DNA of 64,000 nt from Diacronema lutheri (taxonomy: Eukaryota; Haptophyta; Pavlovophyceae; Pavlovales; Pavlovaceae), in contig JAGTXO010000025.1 in NCBI GenBank assembly GCA_019448385.1, positions 496,001 to 560,000 of the forward strand, read 5' to 3'. The translations under genes were made by a program, and so were the position numbers. Position 1 is the stretch's first letter; each line of letters begins with the position of its first letter. The notes under the pieces are model-generated. The model saw nothing but the letters and a program-made list of their open reading frames with translations, had not been told where the DNA came from and did no database searches. Of this stretch, positions 52,801-61,100 are shown piece by piece.

Positions 52801-55101
52801 CGCGCAGGCGGCCGCGTCGCGCGCGCTCGGCGCGCTCTTCGTGCTCGTCGACGCGGCCGACGCGGCGGGCGACAGCGACGCCGCGCTCGGCGCGCTCGCG
52901 GCCGCGGTCGACGCGACGGAGCTGCGCCCGCCGCCGGCCTTTTGGCGCGCGGGCCGCGCCGCGGCGTACGCACCGCGTCCGCCGCCCCTCGACTCGGCGC
53001 GGCCGCGCTACAACCGGCGCGCGCGCGCACCTAGCCCTCCCGTCGCGGCCGCGCGGCGCAATCTCGCGCGCGCGGTGCGCGAGCTCACGCGCGCCGCGCG
53101 CGCTGAGCGCGAGCGCGCGCCGGCGCCGCGCGGCGCGCGCGGCGGCGTGCTCCACGCGCTGCGCGCGTCGCTCCCCGTGCACGCGCGTGCCGCGCTCGGC
53201 ACGGACGCGGAGCTGCGCGCGGACATCGCCGCGTTCGCGCGCGCGCGCCGCGAGCTGCACAGCCTCACCGACGCCGAGGTGGCGGCGCTCGCGCGCCCGG
53301 ACGGGCCGCCGCTGCCCGTGCGGCTCGCGTGCACGGCGGTCGCGCGCGCGCGCGGCGTGACCGTGCTGCTCGACATCGTGCCGCGCGGCGGCGGCGCGCC
53401 CGAGCGGCTCGTGTGCCGCGCCCGTCGCCGCGGCGCCGCCACGCGCACGCCACGGCCGACAGCCGCCGTTATCGCGCGCGCGCCTTGCATAGCGGCGCGC
53501 GTTGGCCACACTGAGCCGGCGCGCGCGTGCGCGGGCGGATCGATCGGGGTCGCGCGCCTCCGTTCAGCGCGCCGCCGCTCTTGGCGTGGGGCGCGGCTCG
53601 ACGTGCACACCCGCGAGCGGCTGGCCACACCGGTGCCAGGCCACGTCGTGGCCTGCGCCGCCGCCTCGGCCATCGGCGCGTGCGTCGCTCGCGCGCGGCT
53701 TGGGCTTGCACGGCTGGCGCGCGCGTGGCCCTGCGCCTCCGCTCCACTGGCCGCTGCTGCTGTCGCCTTCGCGCCTGCCGCCGACGGTGTTTTCTGCGCC
53801 CCGCTGGGCGCTCCTGCATCCGCCTTCGCGCCTGCCGCCGACGGTGTTTTCCCCGCCGCACTAGCCGCTGCTGCATCCGCCTTCGCGCCTGCCGCCGATT
53901 TTCCCGCCCCACTAGTTGCTCCTGCATTCGCCTCCGCGCCTGCCACCGACGGCGTTTTCCCCGCCCCACTAGCCGCTGCCGCTGCCGCGTCCGCGCCCGC
54001 CGCCGCGGGCGCGTCTTCCGCCCCACCAGCCATCGCCGCCGCGCCCGCCGCCAACGCGCGCACCGCCAACGTGCCCGTTGCCAACGAGGCTACCGCCACC
54101 GAACCAGCCGCCCTTGAGCTTCCCCTCCAACCCGCCAACTCGGCGCTGCTTGCGTGGGCGGGCGACGCGGCTGCGCGCCGGCTGGCCGCCGCCGCCGCGA
54201 GCGCCGGCCTCCCGCAGGCAGAGGTGGAGCGCATCGCCAGCGGCGACATGCTCGCCTCAACCGTCGACGCGTGCTGCGAGGTCGTGCTGCGCGTGCACGG
54301 GCAGGCCGGCGGCGGGCATGTCTGCCACGTGCCGCTCGCCGCGCAACCCGCGGTGTTTCAGGACGACGCCGAGCGCGCCGCGCTGCTGCACCGCCTGCGC
54401 AGCGAGGCGACAACGCAGGCTGTCATCGGCGTGTGGAGCCCGTCGGACGAGCGCGGCGGCGCGGGCGGTGACGACGGCGCGCAGCTCGCCTCCGGCCATT
54501 TCACCGCGTTGCGCCTTGTGCGCGTCGCGCGCGCGGGCGAGCATCGCTACGACGCGGTGCTCGTCGACACGCTCGCGTCGCCCTGCAGGCAGGCGCTCAT
54601 GCTCGCCAAGGCGATAACTGCCACGCTGCACGCGGCGGGTCTCGACATTTCGCGCGTGCGCCGCGCGCTGCTGCTCAACGAGGCGGCGCAGCGTGGCGCG
54701 ACGTGCGGCCTCGCGATAGTGGGCGCGCTCAACGACGCGCTCGCCGCGGCGGGCTGCTCGTCCGCGCCGCGCACGTTCAGCGTGGCGGACATGTACGCTG
54801 TCGGCGAGCGCCTCCGCGTCGCGCTGACCGGCGCGGCCGGCGATCGTGCGCCGGGCGGCGTCTGCGCGGTCACGAGCGCGGTGCGCGGCGGGGGCAGCCC
54901 CGATGGCGCCGAAACGCCGCCGCAGACGCGCGGCGCCAAGGCCGCCGCTGGCGTCACCGCCGCCGCCACCGCCGCCGCCACGCCGCCGCCGCCCGCGCTG
55001 GGCGCCGCCGCCGCCGCCACCGCCGCCGCCGCCGCTGCTGCCGCCGCCGTGGCCGCGCCGCCACCGCCGCCACCGCCGCCGCCGGCCGGCGACGCGGGCG
55101 A

Positions 55102-55174
<73 letters not shown>

Positions 55175-58100
55175 GCCGCGCGCACGTTCTTGAAGCTCGC
55201 GCCCAGGGCGCGCGCGGCCGCCTCGGCGCGTGAGGCGTTGCGCGCCGCGTGTGCGCGCGCGGACGCGGCGGCGTCGTCACACGCGTCGGCGCCGCACGCG
55301 CCCGCCGGTGCGCGCCGCCGGCGGCGCGCGGGCGCAGGCGAGCTGGCGCTCGCGGCTGCGCGCGCGCTCGCCTCGACGGAGCACGGCGATTTGACGGACG
55401 ACGCGCTCGAGGCCGCCGTCGAGCAGGAGCTGGGCGACGAGCGCGGCCAACTGCTGCTGTGCACGCGGGGCGCAGCGGCGCAAAGGCCCGCGCTTTGCCG
55501 GCTCCTGAAGCACGCGTGCGCGTCGGCGCGCGCGGCGAAGCGCGCGCAATTCACGGTGTTCGTCGTGCGCGCGGCCACGCGCGGCGAGCGGGGGGGCGCC
55601 GCCGCGAGGCGCGTGGACTCGGTGGTCGAGCTGTCGTGCGCGCTGCACGAAAAGGCGGGCGCGCTCGGCGGCCTCCAGAGCGTCTGTGTGCGTGGCTTTG
55701 CCCTCGAGCGCCGCCGGACACTCGACGGTGGCGCCGAGGCCGGCGCGTCCGCCATCGGCCAGGACGAGCAGGTCGAGGCAGAGGCGGGCGAGGCGTCCGT
55801 CGCCGGCGTGACGATGGCCAAGCAGCTGCGTCAGTTTGCCGAGCAAGCTGCCCGCGACGACGTGCTCTTCCGCGTCGCCGTGTCCGAGGCCGACGCCCAC
55901 GCCCGGCTGGCGCGCGTTGCGGGTGACGATGTCGGCGCGTACAGCGTCGTGCTCGCAGTCGCCGGGCTCGTCTGGCTGGCCAAGGCCGACGAGGTTGCGC
56001 CGGCGGCCGCCCGGTCCGCCGCCGCGCCGCCCGCCGCCCCGCCTGCTGCCGCCACGTCCGCCGACGCCGAGCGCGACGCCTCGCCTTCCGACCGCCTGCG
56101 CGCGCTGACGCTCGCCGTGCGAGTCGCGCTCGCGCGCGGCGTGCTGCGCCACCTCCTCGCCGACGCGTCGCCGGGCGCGTCCGCGACCGCTGGCGGTAGT
56201 TGCGCGACGCCCGTCGAGGCGGCCACGTCCGCCGCCGCGCCGCCCGCCACGGGCGTCGTGACGAGTGGCGTCGCGGCGGGCGCTGTGGCGGCCGCACCGG
56301 CTGCTGCGGGCGGTGCGACGGCGGGTGCATCGCCCATCACGCGGCCGGCGAAGCGCGCGCGGCGCACGCTCACCGCCGCTCCAGCCGCCTCGGCCGTTGC
56401 GGCCGCTGGAGGCGCACGCGCGGGCGCACGCGGCGCGGCCGGCGCGCCTCGCGCGCGCGCCGCGCGCGCGCCGGCCGAGTACGTCTGGCTTGCCATCGCG
56501 CGCCGGATGCTGGCGGCGCGACACGCGGCGGCCGCGGGCGGCGACTTTGTCGCGTCGTGCGTCGCCGCGATGCAGGCCGAGTACGGCGACGGCTGTGCCG
56601 TCGTCGTCGGCGACGCGCCTGATGACGCCTTGGTCGAGGCTGCGGCGGCGGCGCTGCTCGAGGGCAAGCACGCGGCGGTGAGCCTCGGCTGCGTCGACCG
56701 GCCGGCGGTGCTCGTCGTGCAGCGCGCCGTGGACGCGCCCACGTCGCGCGTGCACGGGTGGTGCGCGCACGCGGCGGGCGCCGCCGAGTTTGACGAGGGC
56801 GCCGCGCACGGCGTGTTCAACGCGATCGTCGAGCGCGCGTGGGCGCTGCGTCCGGACCCGGCTGACGGCAGCCCGCCGCCCACGCGCACGTGGGAGGTCG
56901 AGCAAATCGCTGGCGACGCGCCCGACCAGGCGGGCGTGGCCGCGCTGCGCGTGCTCTACGCGCTCGTCGCGGCGCACGGCCGCTACCGCTCGGCCGCCGC
57001 GCTCTTTGGCGCGCTCGCGCAGCTGCACGCGCCCGACGCCGCCGGCGCGCGCGCGGAGGTCGTCGCGGCGGCGTGCGCGGTGCCGCACGGCGCGCGGCCG
57101 GGCGCCGCGCCGGCGGCCGCGCGGGACGACGCGAGGGAGCGCGCATGGGAGGGCGCTCAGATCGCCGCGCTCGCCGTCGGCGCGGACGCTGCGCGCAGGC
57201 GTGTCGCGCCCGTGCGCGCGCTCGTCGACGCGCTCGGCACGCCACCGACCTCGGCGATCACGGGCGGGCCGGCGGTCCGGCTCGCGGGCGCGGGCGACGG
57301 CGGCCACGGTGCACGGTGGGTGGGCGGGCAGGCGGCGACGCCCGCCGAGCAGCTGCCGAGGGAGCTGCTGCGCGCCTACCACGAGGCGGTGCTGTGCGTC
57401 ACGCCCGGCAGCCTCCAGCTCGGCCCGGCGGCGCTCGACGCGGTCACGCGGCCGCGCGAAAACGACACGCTGGAAGGCCTCCTCGCGCGCGTCAGCTGGC
57501 AGTGCGGCGCGAGGGCGAGCACGTGCGCCATGCTCGCCACGTTTTCCGAGCAGGCGGGCACCGGCTCGCGCGTCGCGCTCAAGGCCCTCCGCACGAGCTC
57601 CGACCTGGCCGGGCTGACGGCGGCTGCGGTCGGGCAGCAGGCGCCGCAGACGCCGCCGCCGCCGCTGCTCGTGATGCTCGGCCGCTGCCCCAGCCCGCTC
57701 GTCGGCGGCGGCCTCTTCCCGCCCGACCGCGCGACGGGCGAGCCGGCGGTGCACGCGGCGACGTCCGAGCTCGCCGTCGAGCTGCTGCGCGACGCGCGCG
57801 CGCTGGCCGGCACGGACGGGCGGCTCGTCGTGCTGTGCCTCGAGGCGTCCAACCCGCTCTGGTTCTGCCCCAAGGTGCGCGAGCTCGAGCTGCCGCGGAC
57901 GCGGTCGGACGGCGTGCGCGCGTCCGGCTGCACCTGCCCTGCGACGTGCAGCGATGCGCGCGGCGCGGCGGGTGGCGCTGCCCGCGGCGCATCGACGCGG
58001 CCGGCGGCGCGCGCGATCAACAAGGCGGTGCTCGACCACTTCGTCGCGCTTTTCGGCCGCGAGGGCTTCGCGACCTTTGAGTTTGCGGGCGGCGGCGAGG

Positions 58101-61100
58101 CGAGCTGGCTGTGCGACAGCGCGGTCGGCACGACGACCGTCGCGGCGTGCGCGTCGCTGCCGCCGCGCATGGGCGATGGGCAGCTGGCCATCCGGCGGCA
58201 CACGCTCGGCACGGGCGCCGACGCGCCGGCGCACGCCGTCGTCTCGCTCCGCGTCGCGCACGTGAGCCACGCCATCCGCCGCGCGGCGGACGACGGCGGC
58301 GCGCGCGCCGAGCGGATGGCGCGCGCCGCGCGCGCGTTTTGCGATGTGGCGGCCGCGCTGCGCGTCGACGCGATCCTGGCGGAGGTGCCCGAGGACCGCC
58401 CGACGGGCACGCCCTTCCTTGGCGGGCTGCTCGAGTTTTGGAACAAACGCCACGGGAGCTCGACGGCGCCAGCCACGCTCGCGCTCGGAGACGTGCGCGA
58501 GGTGGCCAAGCGGACGGCCGACGCAGCGGCCGGCCGAGCGGACGAGGTCCCTGCGGCTGGCCGTCCGCAGGTCGCGGCGCGCGCGTGCGCTGGCGCGATT
58601 GGCGGCGGCGCGGGCGCGGCGGGCGCCTCGGACGCTGCGCCCCGTGCACTGGCGGGCGCGTCGGGTGCGCGCACGGACGGCGGCCCTGCCGACGCACCGC
58701 GCCAGCTGGAGAGCCGCTACGGCGAGGCGAGCAAGCTCGACCTACCCCAAGATTCCACTACGGGCCGCGTCCTCGACGCTCGCGAGGCCCAGGACCGCGC
58801 GCGCGTGCCTGCTGCGCCCGACGGCACAGCGCTGCGCCGCGTGCTCGACGCCGTCGGCGCGGGCGCGCCCGCGCAGCGCAGCCCGCGCTGGCACGACGAG
58901 CGATGGGAGGAGGTCACGGGCAGCAAGGTTGGCGACGTCGTGAACGACAACGCCGGCGTCGCGCACGAGACGCTCACCGACGAGTACGTGCACCGGCGGC
59001 GGCGCGAGGTGCGGACCAAGGCGACGACCGCGGGCATCCTCGGCGAGGCCGTCGCGCTGCGCAAGCTGGCGGCCGCGTACGGCATCACCGTCGTGTGCAA
59101 CCTGCCGATGGTGCGTGCGGACCCGCACGACAAGAGCGCGCCGTTCGCCTTCTCGCCGGACGGGCTCGCCATCCTCCCCGAAGACAACGAGCAGGTCCTC
59201 GTCGAGGTGAAGACGCTCACCAAGGCGGACGCCAAGGCGCACGAGGACGGGCCGCCGCAGCCGCACCGCGATCAGCTGCAGCTCGGCATGCACGTCCTCG
59301 GCGTGCGCAAAGCGCTCTACGTGCAGTACCTCAGGCACGAGGACCGGATCGTCGTGCACGTCGTGACGCGCGGCGTCGGCTGGCTTGCATTCGCGCAGCC
59401 GAGGGTGCAGGCCTTCTGGGCGCGCGTCGTCGAGCGGCGCGCGCGGCTCGAGCGCGCGCGCGCCGACCACCCGGCTGCGAGCCGGCGGCACCGGCGGCAG
59501 CAGACGCCGGCCGGGCCGCCGCTCGTGCTCGCGCTGGACGGGCGCATCCCCGCCGCGCGCGCCGCCGCGCTGCACGCCGTCGCGCACGGCACCGCGAGCG
59601 CGGCGGCGGTGGCGGCGACGGCGGCGACGGGCGACGCGACGGCGTTGCAAGACGCGATCGCGGCGCTGCGCGCGCCCGTCGGCAATGCGGCGATCGACAG
59701 CGCAGCGCGTGCGGAGCGCGCGGCCGTCGAGCGGGCGATCGCGTACCTCGGGCAGCCGGCAGGCGACGCCGCCGCCCGCGGCACGGCCGAGGCGGCCGAG
59801 GAGGAGAGGACGGTCGACGCCGACATCTGCGCGTTGCTGCACCAGCTCGGCGCGAGCGTGGCGCACGTGCACGTCGAGGACGCGGATTGCGTCACGCGTG
59901 AGCACTGGGGCGGGGCGGTGCTCGCTGCAGCGGGCGACCCGTCGAGCGCCCCCGCCATTTCGAGCGTCATCGTCGCGCACATCGTGCGCCTCGCCGGCTT
60001 TGGCGTCGAGCTCCCGCAGTCGATTCGCGTCGCCCCCAGCACGGCCGACTGGCACGAGGGCTGGCTCGACGTGCAGTGCGTGCTGCTGCGCACGCGCCGG
60101 CGCGGGCGGCGCGACGACGACTTTGTGGCCGTCGTCAGGCGCGGTGGGCGCTGGTTTGCGTGCGAGCCCGGCCGCGCGCGGCGGCTGCAGTGGCGGTCGG
60201 TCCTGCGCCGCGCGCGCGGCGGCGTCGACGGGACCGGCGAGGAGGCGTTCGCGGTCGTCTACGTGCGGCGCGGCGACGCGGCCGGCGACGCGGCTGGCGA
60301 CGCGCAGGCCGAACGGGCGCGCGGCGGGCGCGCGCGCAGGCGCACGCGCGGCGGCACGCGCAAGCGCAAGCGCGGCGCCTCCGCCGGGCTCGAGGCGGCC
60401 GCGCCCGCCGGCGCGCCGGCGGGCGCTGCTCACCGCCCGCCCGCCAGGCGTGCCACGGTCGCCGCGCGCACCACGCGCTCTGTGACCGACGCGCGGCACT
60501 CGGCGCCTGCCGCCACGGTTGCACCTGTCTTCGACTGGCGCGCCGGCCGCCCGCCCCCTGCCGCCGCCGCCGCCGCCAAGCGCGGCCAGGCGCTCGAGCC
60601 GGGGCAGTTCGCGCGGCCGCGTGGGCGCGCGCCATGGGGCAAGGTCTGGGACAGAGTCTCGGGTGCGTGGGCGGACAAGCCGACTGGTGCTGCCGTCGCC
60701 GCCGCGCCGCCGCCGCTGCCGCCCGCCGCCGCGCCGCCGCCCGCCGCCGCGCCGCCGCCCACCGCCGCGCCGCCGCCCGCCGCCGCGCCGCCGCCCGCCG
60801 TCGCGCCGCCGCCCGCCGCCGCGCCGCCGCCGCCGCCGCCACCGGCGGCGCTCGGCCGCCGGCAGCACGTCGGCGCGGGCGGCAGCGCGGCGGGCCGGCG
60901 GCTCGCGGCCATCGCACGGCGGCAGCGCGGCGTGCGCGCGCCGCCGCCCGCCGCGCGCTTCCTCGCCACGCTGCCGCCACCGCCACGCGACGGCCTCGCG
61001 CGCACGAGCAAGCAGGCGCGCGCGAGGCGCAACGCGGACGGACGGCCGGCGCACGCGCGCGCGGCCAACGCGCGCGCCTTCTACCGCGGCGTGGAGCTCG

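Noticed and set aside
55277-58453. A 1,058-residue minus-strand frame
   Set aside because: Same reason: a mirror of the giant plus-strand gene, with no domain signature.
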